Shown one piece after another: positions 18,800 through 30,400 of a stretch of 64,000 nt of DNA (positions are counted from its first letter, which is position 1; every line of letters begins with the position of its first letter). The notes beneath the pieces are model-generated. The model had not been told where the DNA came from. It made no database searches and saw only the letters and a list, made by a program, of their open reading frames with translations. This stretch comes from Schizochytrium sp. TIO01 (lineage: Eukaryota; Sar; Bigyra; Thraustochytrida; Thraustochytriidae), in NCBI GenBank assembly GCA_004764695.1, contig SMSO01000031.1, forward strand, positions 6,629,261 through 6,693,260, written 5' to 3'. The position numbers and the translations under genes were made by a program.

Positions 18800-19642
18800 A
18801 TGGAACGCCTCGCAGCTTCCATTCGTCCTCGCCACGTGATCCTGGGCCTCGCTCTGTATGGCGTTGGCGTGGTGGGTGGATCCTCGCTGTACCAGAGCTC
18901 GCAGAAAAAGTCCGAAAAGAGTGGCGAGCAGCTGCAACTTGGAGGAAAGGCATTCGACGGCCTTGCAGAGGCTTATGATAATCGCATCTCGACTTCAGAA
19001 CGCATGGCTGGCATTTTGGGTATGCGGAAAAAACTGCTTAGCGAACTCAAGGGCCCAACACTAGAGGTTGCTGCAGGCACAGGCCGTAACCTGGAGTACT
19101 ATCCCAAGGGCATTCATGTCACGCTCACAGACACCAGTGAAAAGATGCTCGAGCAAGCCAAGGAAAAGGCACGCCAGGCAGGCCACCTCGCTATCCGACT
19201 GGGCGTAGGCAGTGCTCAAGACTTGCCATTTGCGGAAAATAGTTTCATGCATGTGGTTGACACATTTGGACTCTGCTCCATGCCAGATCCCAAGGAAGCT
19301 CTTATCGAGATGCGCCGTGTTGTGAAACCCGAGGGTGATATTCGCCTTATTGAACATGGACGCTCGCACTGGGGTTATTCTTTACTTAACAAATATCTCG
19401 ACTCGCGTGCAGAAACTCACATCCAGGACTGGGGCTGTGAGTGGAACCGCGATATCAGCGGCATCATCAAGGAGACACCTGGTTTAGAAATTGTCGAGGA
19501 ACGCCACCACCATCTGGGTACAACATATGAATACATTCTTCGTAAGGTTGACCTTCCAGCAAACGATGATGTGGCGCGCCAGGCAGAGAAACAAATTTTG
19601 TCTTCATCTACCGGGCCAAATGCTTCTGCTCAAGCAGCATAG
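18800..19642 (+). CDS. membrane-anchored class I SAM-dependent methyltransferase (Methyltransf_11 type, OMS1/METTL7-like)
   Basis: 280 residues from the ATG at 18800. A single N-terminal hydrophobic segment (about 12-30, VILGLALYGVGVVGG) anchors the protein. The class I fold follows: motif I LEVAAGTGRN (88-97), an acidic loop after strand 2 (LTDTSEKM, 109-116), AQDLPFAENSF (139-149) and VVDTFGLCSM at motif IV, and VVKPEGDIRLIEHG at motif VI. The region WGCEWNRDISGII (211-223) with a late Cys/Trp pair resembles the METTL7 and yeast Oms1 type, where the substrate is poorly defined. Location (mitochondrial inner membrane or ER) is inferred only from the anchor. Its TAG stop is 2 nt from the TAA stop of the Rab5-like gene on the opposite strand. 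Confidence 0.85.
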   Translation: MERLAASIRPRHVILGLALYGVGVVGGSSLYQSSQKKSEKSGEQLQLGGKAFDGLAEAYDNRISTSERMAGILGMRKKLLSELKGPTLEVAAGTGRNLEYYPKGIHVTLTDTSEKMLEQAKEKARQAGHLAIRLGVGSAQDLPFAENSFMHVVDTFGLCSMPDPKEALIEMRRVVKPEGDIRLIEHGRSHWGYSLLNKYLDSRAETHIQDWGCEWNRDISGIIKETPGLEIVEERHHHLGTTYEYILRKVDLPANDDVARQAEKQILSSSTGPNASAQAA

Positions 19643-19644
19643 TT

Positions 19645-20844
19645 TTATGCGCCACAACATCGACGTCTTTTTCCTGTAGAAAGGTCATCATCATTGCTTA
19701 GTTGAAATTGCAAATTTATCCTTCCGAGGTCTGCACCAAAGTTAACGTCAGCATCGGAACTCCCAGCTCCTTCTTTTGCTTCCGCTGTTGCGTTTCTAAA
19801 GATCAACCCTCCATTGTGGTGAATTTGTATTGAAACAGCCTCAAAAATCGCTTCTACATTGATGTTGGCCTTGGCGCTTGTTTCAAAATATAACGCGTTA
19901 CGGCTTTGAGCATATGCGCGAGCCTCCTCTTCTGGGACAGCTCGCTGGGCGTGTAGGTCAGTTTTATTGGCAGCAATAACAAGCTGTACATTTGGTGGCC
20001 CAAGCTGTGAAAGCTCATGGATCCAAGTTCTAACACCTTTGAATGATTCCTTTCGAGTCACGTCAAAGACAATAATCGCGGCGTCTGCGCTCCGGTAGTA
20101 TCTGTCAATTTATTAAGATGTATAAGATCATGCAAGTTCTCAATCACATCAAGATTGAGGGAGATAAGAAAGATATAGACGTCACAGTGCTTGTTGAAGC
20201 ATTGATCGCGATAGCAAAAATAGTATACGTCAGCAATGTCATATTCTTAATCCCCCTACTTTTGTTTTGCTCATTAATCTATAAAGTCTTCCTTTCCCAT
20301 TTATCCTATTCTAGAAAACCCGACGTGAAAAACTGAACGCCCTCTCCTCAATCTACAAGGGAGACTTAAAAATTGAAACTTACAAGCTTGCTAAACTGTG
20401 GTATTGTTCCTGTCCTGCTGTATCCCAGACCTGAAACTTTATGGATGACCCGTTCTCCCGTTGTATAACCTTTGTAGAAAATGCAACCCCTAGATATTTG
20501 TAATCCCCATTGAGACATTGTCAAATAAGCAAAATAAATTTGGAGTGAGTTGATTATCACTTCCCCAAATCAAAAACATATTCAGAAGTGTCAATTGCTT
20601 TGTACATCCGCATGTGCTACGTACCTAAAGTTGATACAGAGTTGTTTTCAAATGTGTTGTGACACAACCGAAGAATGAGACTTGTCTTTCCAACACCGGA
20701 ATCGCCCAAAAACACAACTTTAGCTGCGTCGCTCTTGGCAGTCCCTACATCTTGTTTGGGTTGCTTCACGGCTGACATTGCCCGAATAATTTGGCTTGTG
20801 CGGCCTAGACTAAGACGCTTCGCAACACTTTTTTCTGTCACCAT
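19645..20844 (-). CDS. RAB5: Rab5-family small GTPase, three exons
   Basis: Read on minus: exon 1 20844-20625, exon 2 20489-20384, exon 3 20101-19645, giving 260 residues. Donors GTACGT and GTAAGT and both AG acceptors are clear, and the joins restore the Rab fold without gaps. Landmarks: P-loop GDSGVGKTS (47-55), STLGVAF (switch I), WDTAGQEQYHSL (95-106, switch II with the catalytic Gln at 100), YYRSADAAIIVFDV, NKTD (154-157), ETSAKAN, and C-terminal CCGA for double geranylgeranylation. The YHSL and YYR elements and the CCxx end are typical of Rab5, the early-endosome organiser. The N-terminal extension of about 40 residues is longer than in animal Rab5. The ATG at 20844 is the first in frame; a second Met (MSAVKQ, residue 23) could also be used. 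It converges on the methyltransferase. Confidence 0.92.
20102..20383 (-). other. intron 2 of the Rab5-like gene
   Basis: 282 nt, consensus GTAAGT donor, CAG acceptor, interrupting the codon for Leu109 after its second base. Joining restores SLASL-YYRSAD, the expected Rab5 sequence around switch II. Confidence 0.9.
20490..20624 (-). other. intron 1 of the Rab5-like gene
   Basis: 135 nt, GTACGT donor, TAG acceptor, interrupting the codon for Gly74 after its first base. An in-frame stop directly after the donor makes splicing necessary for a functional protein. Confidence 0.9.
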
Positions 20845-21567
20845 GTTGATTGAATACGGCAATAGACTGAATGAAGGTTAGAGAAACAAAATAAAAAAAT
20901 GAATGAACCCAGCAAGTGCAGCTGTTGCTCCCAATTATCTAGCTCAAATTGCAGCCGCTACCTTTCTTGTGAACAAGCCCGCAAGACTGAGACCCTCATC
21001 CACGCTATGTAGTCTCTCTATGCGAGGGCTTCACTCATAAAACAACGGGAGAGCCCTTTAGGTGGTTTTTGGAGGCCCGTTCTGATGAGCCTTCCTTCAT
21101 TAAGCAAATAGGCGAACAGTTCCTCTGATGATGACGATGTTGGCAACAAGCCAAGATTGACTCACGCGCTGCTAAACGTTTCTCTATATTTAGTAGAGTA
21201 GGAAGGTAGTAAGGAAGGTGAAAACAACTTTTCGACGGCGAACCCAACGGATCGTTTGGTTTTGCCCAATACAGAAGCTCTTCACGGAGAGACCGATACA
21301 TCCCATCGTCCTACTTGCGAACTTGCACGCTGGTGTTGCTACTACTTCCCCTCTATTGCAATAACTAGGCTAGGGTTCTGTACCCATTGTGCCAAATTCA
21401 ATAATATTGCTTCCTGCCAAAAGGTGACCGCTACAAAACTAAGCAGAAGTCATTCAAGAATTTGTAAATCATCGTCTTGAAGTGTTAATTAATGCAAATG
21501 TTTAGAGAATCAATTCATAAGCTCGAACGTATTATTACATAGACTGGTATTCGTAAGCACCTCCGAA
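20845..21567. other. intergenic, divergent promoters
   Basis: About 720 bp between the Rab5-like gene (minus) and the coiled-coil gene (plus). No coding frame is recognised. Confidence 0.5.
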
Positions 21568-23700
21568 ATGGAGGCCTCGCGGGCCTCGCGGGCTTCGCGA
21601 GCCTCGCGGGTAGGTTCCGCTTCGAGGATGAGGGTCAAGGACCTCGATGCTTCGATGAGCGATTATTTATGCGATGAGCTCTGCGAAACATCCAACTTCA
21701 TTCATAATATTTATTCACAGGGCGAGGATCGGGCGGCGAAGCTCAAACAATCTTCAGCTATGCTTGTGCAAAGCGAACGAGATAGAGTAGTCCTAGCACA
21801 AGCTCTGAGAGCTCAGCGAAAGACTTCGGATATTCAGGCACATGAACTTGAACGACTACGCCGGGCAGTCACACAGCAGAACAAGGAGCTGACGCAACTT
21901 AAGACCAATATTGCCAGATCTCGTATTAAGTCCCTCGATGAGGAGTGCGAAGACCTTGCTAAGAGCGTTCGTGCCCATGAAGCTGCCCAAGAAGCCCTGC
22001 AAAGTGACTTAGAGCAAACTCGGTATCATCTACAAGCTCTAAAGTATGAAAATAAGGCCAAAAATACGAAGATTGAAACCCTTACGGAGAAACTATTGGA
22101 GCGAGACGCTGAAATAAAAGAGGTGAAGGAGAAACTTGCAAAAGAAGTAGACCAACGGGTTTCTCAACGACAACAATTAGCAGTACTGAAAGAACGTTTA
22201 GCAAACGTTGAAAAGGAATCACCACAGCAAATTATTATCGAGGCTTATGAAAGTAAGATTCATGGACTCGAAATGAAACTTAAAAAGGAACAACAGAAAT
22301 GGTTCATGGAGTCTCGAGAAATCATTGCAAAGCGCGAGGCAGAAATTGCAGAGCGTTATCAAAAGATTACTGACACTGCAATAGAAGCGTCTCGAAAGGC
22401 TTCTGTGCAGAATATGCAAAAACAAAGAAGCGAAAATCAAAAGCTTTACGAAGAGCTTGCACACTCGAGGTCAGATTTTATGCCTCTTCATGCTCATGAA
22501 AAAATTGTCGACAACTTAGAAAGAGAGCTTGATACGATGCGCAAGCGTCTAATAGAGGTTGAAGAAACCTTGCACACAGATGCACTCTATTCTCAGAAGC
22601 TAGACCGTAAGCTGCATGTGACGAACCAAGCATCTGAGCTGGCGCGGACACGCATGGAAAGAGAGTTATCTTCTCGTTCGGGCGCTATGGAGCTGTTTCA
22701 GTCTCGTTTGGACGACATGAGCGACGCTCTAGAGCGCGAGAAGCGCCGTGCGAATGATGTTGACAATATGCTTCGAAACACAAGAGAAAAGGTTACTGAG
22801 CAGCAAAAAGAAAATGCGTTATTATCAGCTTCTCTTGAATCCGCACAACGCGAACTCGAACACACCCGAGATGCATCTGAGTCAACTGAGAGAAAATGGA
22901 AACTGGTAGTAGATGATTATAAAGTGAAGATAGCCCGCCTAGAAAGCCGTCTGGAAACCAAAAGTCAAGATTTGGAAGAAGCTAAAGCTTTCCATTCCAC
23001 TTCGATGGACACCCTCAAAGGTGAGCTTGCTGCTACAACGCAGTCCTTGGCTTCGTTATCTGAAAAACATAAATCGCTTCAAGAGACCATGTTTGGCTTG
23101 GTCCCAGAATTCAAACATGTACGCGATAGCCAAAATGAGCAAAGCAAACAGCTAAAAGCTACTGCCGCCCGCACCATTGAACGTGCAAAAAGCATGGAAA
23201 ATGAGATACGTTCAAGATTACTTCAAGAACAACGCTTACGTAAGGATGTTGAAAAATGTCTGAAGCAACAGCAAAGCCAGACAGCTAGGTTGAAACATGA
23301 GTACAAGAAAGCTCTGAAGGCAGTGGGGGAGCTTCGCGTAGCCAAAGCTTGTGCAGAGAAAGAGTTGGCCAGGATTCAAAGTTTATTTCAAGAACGTATA
23401 AAGCTGGTAGAATCGAAAGTACAAAAACGAAGTGTTGGGCACATTGAAGAAAATGCCCAAGCATGCTACGAAGGTCAGTGTGTAGTTCTTCTGTATGATA
23501 AGGATGCAGAGCTAACACCGCGCAGCATCGGCACTTTTCAACAACGAAATCATTCGTTCGCAAGCCAGATTGGTATTGACGAGGAGCAAGAAACTAAAAC
23601 AGAAACAAGCATTGCAACTCCTCGAAGCCTAGGTCTTCAACCAAAAGCAGTTGGCCCATCTTCACCAGCTCCTTCTTCTGTGAGAGGCATTGTCTCCTAA
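21568..23700 (+). CDS. long coiled-coil protein of unknown function
   Basis: 710 residues from the ATG at 21568. The first codons are built from a 9-bp repeat (GCCTCGCGG variants) and give a basic ASRASRASR start. From about 60 to 630 the sequence is almost continuous heptad-type coiled coil, rich in Glu, Lys, Arg, Gln and Leu with few Pro or Gly. The C-terminal 80 residues are disordered (Ser/Pro/Thr). There are no motor, kinase or CH motifs. It could be a centrosomal, basal-body or cytoskeletal scaffold, but coiled coils align with many unrelated proteins, so I name no orthologue. Confidence 0.8.
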   Translation: MEASRASRASRASRVGSASRMRVKDLDASMSDYLCDELCETSNFIHNIYSQGEDRAAKLKQSSAMLVQSERDRVVLAQALRAQRKTSDIQAHELERLRRAVTQQNKELTQLKTNIARSRIKSLDEECEDLAKSVRAHEAAQEALQSDLEQTRYHLQALKYENKAKNTKIETLTEKLLERDAEIKEVKEKLAKEVDQRVSQRQQLAVLKERLANVEKESPQQIIIEAYESKIHGLEMKLKKEQQKWFMESREIIAKREAEIAERYQKITDTAIEASRKASVQNMQKQRSENQKLYEELAHSRSDFMPLHAHEKIVDNLERELDTMRKRLIEVEETLHTDALYSQKLDRKLHVTNQASELARTRMERELSSRSGAMELFQSRLDDMSDALEREKRRANDVDNMLRNTREKVTEQQKENALLSASLESAQRELEHTRDASESTERKWKLVVDDYKVKIARLESRLETKSQDLEEAKAFHSTSMDTLKGELAATTQSLASLSEKHKSLQETMFGLVPEFKHVRDSQNEQSKQLKATAARTIERAKSMENEIRSRLLQEQRLRKDVEKCLKQQQSQTARLKHEYKKALKAVGELRVAKACAEKELARIQSLFQERIKLVESKVQKRSVGHIEENAQACYEGQCVVLLYDKDAELTPRSIGTFQQRNHSFASQIGIDEEQETKTETSIATPRSLGLQPKAVGPSSPAPSSVRGIVS

Positions 23701-24471
23701 GCAGAGTCTATAAAATTTTGAACTATAGATAACATGTAACTTTATCATCATCGGGAAATCATTTTTGCACTTGTAGATACACAAGATGCCGCTCTCAACA
23801 TCATTAGTAAATAGGTAAAAGGAAACAACTAACCAACCAAATAAAATGATGATTCTAGCGTGGGGATTTTCTCCAGAGGTTTCTCTCTGGGAACCCCAGC
23901 ACTTGCCTCACTTGCAGAGCTAAGAGCAACCCAGCTTTACCTCCACATCAGCATATATCAGCATTATGGTCACCCACGAACTCAAATGATCAATTAAAAG
24001 TCCTTCAGGCCTAATTACCGATTAGGTGTCCTCCAGCCACATTTTTATTAATTTAATAAATAAATAATTATATATATAATTATAATCATAACTACTTAAG
24101 AATAAAAGCCTCTCTTCCTGAAACACTTGAGTAATCAATCAAATATGGCTTTTAAAGAAGTGCCTGAGTAACTCATTGCAATCACGTAAGGCGATTGTGA
24201 TCTATGAGCGAATTGGTTTGTAATGGAATTGTTGGTTCTACAGATTGTATTTTACCTCTTTTTTTTATAACTTTTTTTTAAAGCAAAAAAGAAAAGAAAT
24301 GAAAAGAAAGTGAGATTGATCACAATTCATTTTCTTTAATTTTCTCCATCCAAAATAGGTCTTCCCTTCGGTGGTCTCCAAAACCTGAACAAGGAGACAA
24401 AGACATCTCCATCTGCTCGATCTCTCATCCCCAAATAGAACCCTGGCGTGGGATCGAGGGTGGCTCGGGCC
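23701..24471. other. intergenic upstream of ATR
   Basis: AT-rich DNA with an (AT)n-like stretch (about 24044-24090) and poly-T/poly-A runs (about 24258-24300). It should contain the ATR promoter. No gene is seen. Confidence 0.5.
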
Positions 24472-27400
24472 ATGGCCACATCTTCGGACCTCCTGCACAA
24501 CTTGCAGGCTGAAATCAGCCGGCATCGAGACCGTCACGATGGCCAAAGCCCCAACACGGCCCGCCGTGCCGCTTCTCCGAGCGAAGGAGCTTCCTCTTCG
24601 ACGAGCCCGAACAGAAGTAGAGCTCAGTCCCACGGAAGAGATAATACCGATGCTGATCGAAATATGCAAATCGACATCAGCGACAAGGATGCCAACTTCG
24701 GAAATGACACTAGGAATCAGAGCAAGAGCGATGGCACTGCCACTGTAAAAAGCAGCAGCAACGTCAGCACCGGTACCATTGCAATAAGTCCTGTGCACAG
24801 AAATGAATTTAACTCAAGACACTCAAGGCAGTCTACAAAATCGCCAGGAAATGGCACGGGCAAAGATCACGAAGATGCTACGGATGTCAAGTGCCGGGAC
24901 ATGTTGACGAGAGTGAAACATTTTCTGCAGTCACTCTGCAAACACTGCATCACTATCAGCTCATTGCAGGCGTTCTTGGAGCTACGACATGCCAGAAGCT
25001 CTTCGGCTGGATCTGGGGCGGGCCAAGACGCTGCTCATGATGTTCTACTAGAACCTGCTCTGGAGCTGATGCGAGTACTGCTTGATGGCAAGTTCTGCCC
25101 GCATGCAAGAGCAGTCTTTGACTATGGTGACATCAATGGTATCCTAACCCCCCTACTCAGCACTCTAGGCCTATTAATGGATCCACTTGTCACAAACTCA
25201 GGTTTGGAGCCTATGCTTTGGGGCAATGTACTTGGACTTACAACAGTACTTGTGGAAGGAAACTTAGAAGGTTTAATTATCCTTGTCGAGGACGTATACA
25301 CGATGCTTGAGTATCTAAATGCTGAGGAGGGAAACAACTTACCCTTAAATCTTAGCTGCTTCCAATCTCTATGTAAGAGTGCCGCGATTGCGAATGGAAC
25401 ACAGCTCGAAGTCCAGCTCGGCAAACGAGAGTCCATCTGGCATGTAAAAATTCAGACCTACCGTCTTGCAGGAAAACTTATTGCAAAATTTGGATCTGTG
25501 CTGGGGGCTCACCCTGCTTTTTCAAAAGTCACGGGAGAAATCCTTGATCTTCTTACTGAAGCAACATCTCCATCTCAGACTGCACCAGAACCAAGGCACA
25601 TTTCGGGACAAATTCGTATAGTTTCTTCTTTATGTATTGCTGCCGGCGACGCCTTAGAAGGCTTACGTGCTTGTGCTCCGACACTTTCCACTACGCTTCG
25701 CAAACAGCTTCTTGAACTTGGCCGCTCATGGGCATGGGAAAGGGTCATTACACGTCAAACATGGGCATCGTTGGCAAGTGCTTTAGAAAGGTTACCAACA
25801 AGCGTTTTTGACCGAGACGATGCCTCTCTTGCATCAGAGAGCTTGCGCACGCTATTGTGTCGGGATGACGGCGCTCTTTCATCCAGTCATGATCAAAGAG
25901 CTATGCGATCTGCAGTTCCCTTTCTATGTGCCTGTATACGGATCATTGAAAGTCAAAGTGTGCACGATGTGAACTTAATTCGTATTGTTGGTTGGTTTGC
26001 TAATGAGCAACTCTTACTCGACCAGTCTACTCATGGAAGTATCGCGCGATGCCTTGCTTTAGGTCTATCAGCAGTAGCTCGTCAAGAAGCACAGGCTCGT
26101 GGCGATACTGTTGTGAAAGTTTGTGAGGAATTGTTTGCTGTCACAACTGAAGAAAATAAACAGCCAAACCAAGCCACTCAGAACCCTCCATCAAGTGAGA
26201 GATATCTTGAAACAATCGCAAGAAATAAACGCAAGGCCTCATGTTTAAGTACTGACACCAGTGCGGTTTCCAACCTTTCCCCTTTTGTATCCCCGATTAC
26301 CTATGATGCTGTGGTAAATACAATGCAGTGGTTTATTGCTCATGCTTCACATCTTGAGCCTAGAAACTCAACAAACCAGTTACTTCAAGTGGCATGCACG
26401 TCAGTGGTTCTTCAAGCTTTGGTACAGTCAAACTTAGAATTAGACACTGGTCACACATGTTTTCGTCTCACGTTGCAACGTGTGTTTAAGTTGTTTGAGA
26501 TTTTGCGCCTGGGCCATGATGATCGTATCGCTCGATCATTTCTTATCCGAGCTGGTATCGACACAGGTTTAGCCCTTACGTATCAACTTCATATTATGCA
26601 AAGAAGCAACGAGATCGAAAAGGCTGAACACGACGCCCTTGTAAGCGCTGTTAGTGGTATTCAAAGTATTTTCGCACGCGAAGATTGGATGCGCGCTGAA
26701 ATTGAAGGAAGAGCAACTAATGTTTTGGGGTTTTCAGGAAATGAACAAAATAGCCAGGACAACATTTCAAGTCTCAAAGTACGCTTTCCAATAAATAGCC
26801 TCAGTGATGGCCTGTCGCGTTCTTTGGGTGATCGATTTATTATTCTCGCTGGATCTTTTCCATGCAATTGGTTTTTCGTCGACTTTTGTCATTCTTCGCA
26901 AATCTCGCTTGCACAGGATTTCTCGAAACGATGTACAGCAGTTTTTGGGGCTAGGATACTGAATTCCTCTGAACCAATCAGATTATTTACTATTGCACAG
27001 CTTCCTGATCTTATCCGAAACTTTTGTTTTCGAGAAGAAGATGTTGCAAATTATTGTGATCACCTCGCATCACTCATGGCTTCATCGCAAACTTCACAGA
27101 ACACTGATGCTACTCAGTATGATATACTTTCGCAAGCGACACTTGGGGGTCAATTCGCATCTAGCACGGCACTATCTCGAGCTTCTCTTCAAACACTCCG
27201 AGGCTTCTTAGTCAAACTAGGCATGTGGATGTCACAACCTTCTTCCGATATTGCTCTTGAGGCATGCACTGCAGCCATCACGGAAATTTGTCAACTACGC
27301 GTTGTGGATCCCATAGCTATTGAAACAAATCCAACTGCCTTCAAATGTCGATGCCACGCACTCAATCAGAACGAAAGGGCTCTCGGTGATGTTAGAGGTG

Positions 27401-30400
27401 GCATCCTTTTGTTCTATCCTTGGCTTCATAGCGTATTTTTTGAGGCGCTTCCAAACCAATCGATTAGTTCGAAGGCACGAGTTGCTATGCTTAAATGCTC
27501 GATCGACATTTTCAGGCGCGTGGTACATATGGCAGCATGGCAAGGATACGAAACTCCTCTGTTCATGGGTCGATTTCCTGACATGCTAATACGGATCCTT
27601 TGGCTTCTCGAGGATCCTGATCAGCATGTTCGCCAGGCTTTAGCAGAAAACATTTCTGTGTTTGTTGAAGGTTGTGGAGGTGGTATGCAGTTTTTAAATC
27701 GATCGTTCCAAAACACAGGGTCCACAGTGCTAGAAGAACGTTTTCGTGTCCCTGAGGACGCACTTGGGCGGTGTGATTTGCTTCGTGCGGCATTTGGATA
27801 CTCATCGATTCAAACTTATGACGTGAGTCATTTTATGCATATTCTCCGCCAGGAATATTCACCTCTTCAAACCAATAACGTAAGTCAATTCATGCGCATT
27901 CTTCGCCGGCTTATTAGTGATACTCAGCGAGCACAAACATTACAGCTACAACAAGGTATTCTTGATCTCCGGGATCGATTGCCAATCACTCATACGCTGC
28001 TTGTTGGTATCGGGACGATAGGTTGCACAGCGGATCCCACATACTCCGTAGAGAACGTTGAAATTGGCGCAAATCTCCTAAGCTGGGCGCTTCTCATGCT
28101 CACTCAGCAATACGCTATGGCTCTTGCCTGGTCAAATGAAATGATGCGTCAAATGGGTGAGAAGGGAAAAAGAAACTTCTCTGACGAGGATAGCAGGAAC
28201 TGCGAAATTATTTTATCCATGCAGCAGAACGCAGCGGTCAAAATGAGAGAGATCATTATGGAACAGTTCAAGCGAATTGCTGCTTCCCATGGCTTCATGC
28301 AAACAGCTGTGCGCCAACCTGGTCAGGATGGAGCTAAGCAATCTGGCGTTGCCATTCGACGTTTGTTCGCATCAATGCGCAAGACCCTCTACCCACAACT
28401 TTTCATCATGTTACTCTCGGAACCGATGGTTTCTAAGGCGCCGGAGGCTTTAGAAGACTTGCTTTTTGAGGTTTTTGAATACTCCATAGAAAGCACCTCA
28501 AGTATGGTGAATGATTTTACCCAATCCAGTATTTACTCTCCTGAGATACATGAAACATATCGATTCGAGTATGGCGAAGATGCAAGTAGCTTTGGAGTCT
28601 CTGGATCAAACGAAACCGAAGCACGTGCTTATTTCCTCAGTCTTTTTGTGAAGGAATGTCTTCCTGACGTGCTTCCGGAGCAATTGCAACCGAAAATGAA
28701 TATTGATGTCCTTTACGAAATTGCTCGTAGATTATATCGCGAGCCAGATGCGAAACGCGAAGTCATTGTAAAACGTCTTTTAATTGACCATTATCATGCA
28801 TGGATAGTTGACCTTACGCAGCTTCTAGCTCAAGACTCACGTGAAGACTATGGCTCCGCTGATAATTCAAAAAAGGGTTACACAGCGTGGCGTCAAATTC
28901 TGGAGTTTGGCTCATTTTCTTTATTGGATATCTTTAAGCTGAGTCGGAAGACGATTTTACGCCAGATTGTCTTCCGTCTCGTGGACAAATCTGGAAAGCC
29001 AGATGACCTCGTAGAAAGTACATTGGGTCTTCTTGCAGAATATGCGCACCGAGAGACCGAAACTAAATTACCATTACGCGAGAAGGCTCATCATGAAGAT
29101 GACAAGTCTGCCCCCTCAAGCGGTGTTGATGCAGAGTTGCTACCAATGAAAGCAAATACGTCAGAGGATTTGACTATGGCCCTGGTGCGCCAAGAGTTCA
29201 TGTATCTAATGAGTGTCTTATCAGAAAGGATTGGGGAAAGATGGCGATCAAGCTCACAACGTTGCCATGCACTGCGTTGCGCAGCAGTCTTGCTGCGCAA
29301 GCTTGGGCAAAATGAAATTGATCCATTTCTCATCAAGGTCTTGCCTACGGCAAAAGCTGCATTGCAGGACCAAGATCCTGAAATTCAATTACTTGCCTGT
29401 GACCTCATGCACGAGCTTGTTAATCTGCTGAGTGATGATGCTCTTCGGGATAATTTAAGTATTGTTGTCGTGTCTTTACTCCCGTGCTTACAAGCTCAGG
29501 AGGATAGCGAACACGAAGCTGAGGCTGTTGTAGACGATAGTTTACATAATAAAGTAGAAGAGCGTGCTGTGGAGACTATCCACCTCCTCGTTGTGCAAAA
29601 GCGCCGTTGCCTACATAAGGTGTTTGCAGATATCGATGAGCTTGTGCCTCGGCGTTACCCAGCGTTAGTGGAGGTACGTAAAGTGCTGGAGGAAGAAAGA
29701 GGGCGTGCGACGCTATTAGATCGTATGCGGCAGCTAATGAAGCTAATTCAGCATGAATCTGTCAATGTTCGACTTTTAGCATTGAGCGAGCTGCGCATTG
29801 TCATTGCGGAGAACGTATCAAATTTACACAAGGTTTTACTTGATAAGTCGATTGTTCCATGGTCGGAGGCCCATGCAGAGGATGAACTCGAGCTTGACTC
29901 AAACGAAAATGACCGTAAAGGCGCTGTTACACAATTGTTGTCAGAATTGATCGGAACTCTACTTCGTTTGAGCCGATCGCGCGCTGCAGGTGGAGCGCAT
30001 GCTAATGATCGGGCCACAAGACGTGCCACAAGGGATCTTCAACTTGCTTGTGGCAATTGTCTTGGGGAACTGGGCGCAATTGATCCCTCCAGGCTCGATC
30101 TTGAAATAGTTCAAAGCGCTTTGTCCCGTGGCCGTGAGGTTCTTGTATCGAGAGATCGTGGACAGGGCGCTTTCTCTTTGGATATGGGAAACGAGGAACT
30201 CGCTGTTTACCTCATCCAAGTTTATCTTGTTGACGCTCTGAGAGCTGCACCTGATCCCAATTCGCATATGCAAGTTGGCATGGCTATTCAGCAACTTCTT
30301 CGATATTTCAACAAGAAAGGCTACGAATTGGGTGAGGCAGATAGTGCTTCATCACAGCTAGGTAGTGAAGCTTCAAAGCAGACAATTACAGGACTGCTGG

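Noticed and set aside
24448-24471. GTG as the start of ATR, extending it by eight residues
   Set aside because: A eukaryotic start at the ATG 24472 with GCCATGGCC context is far more likely.
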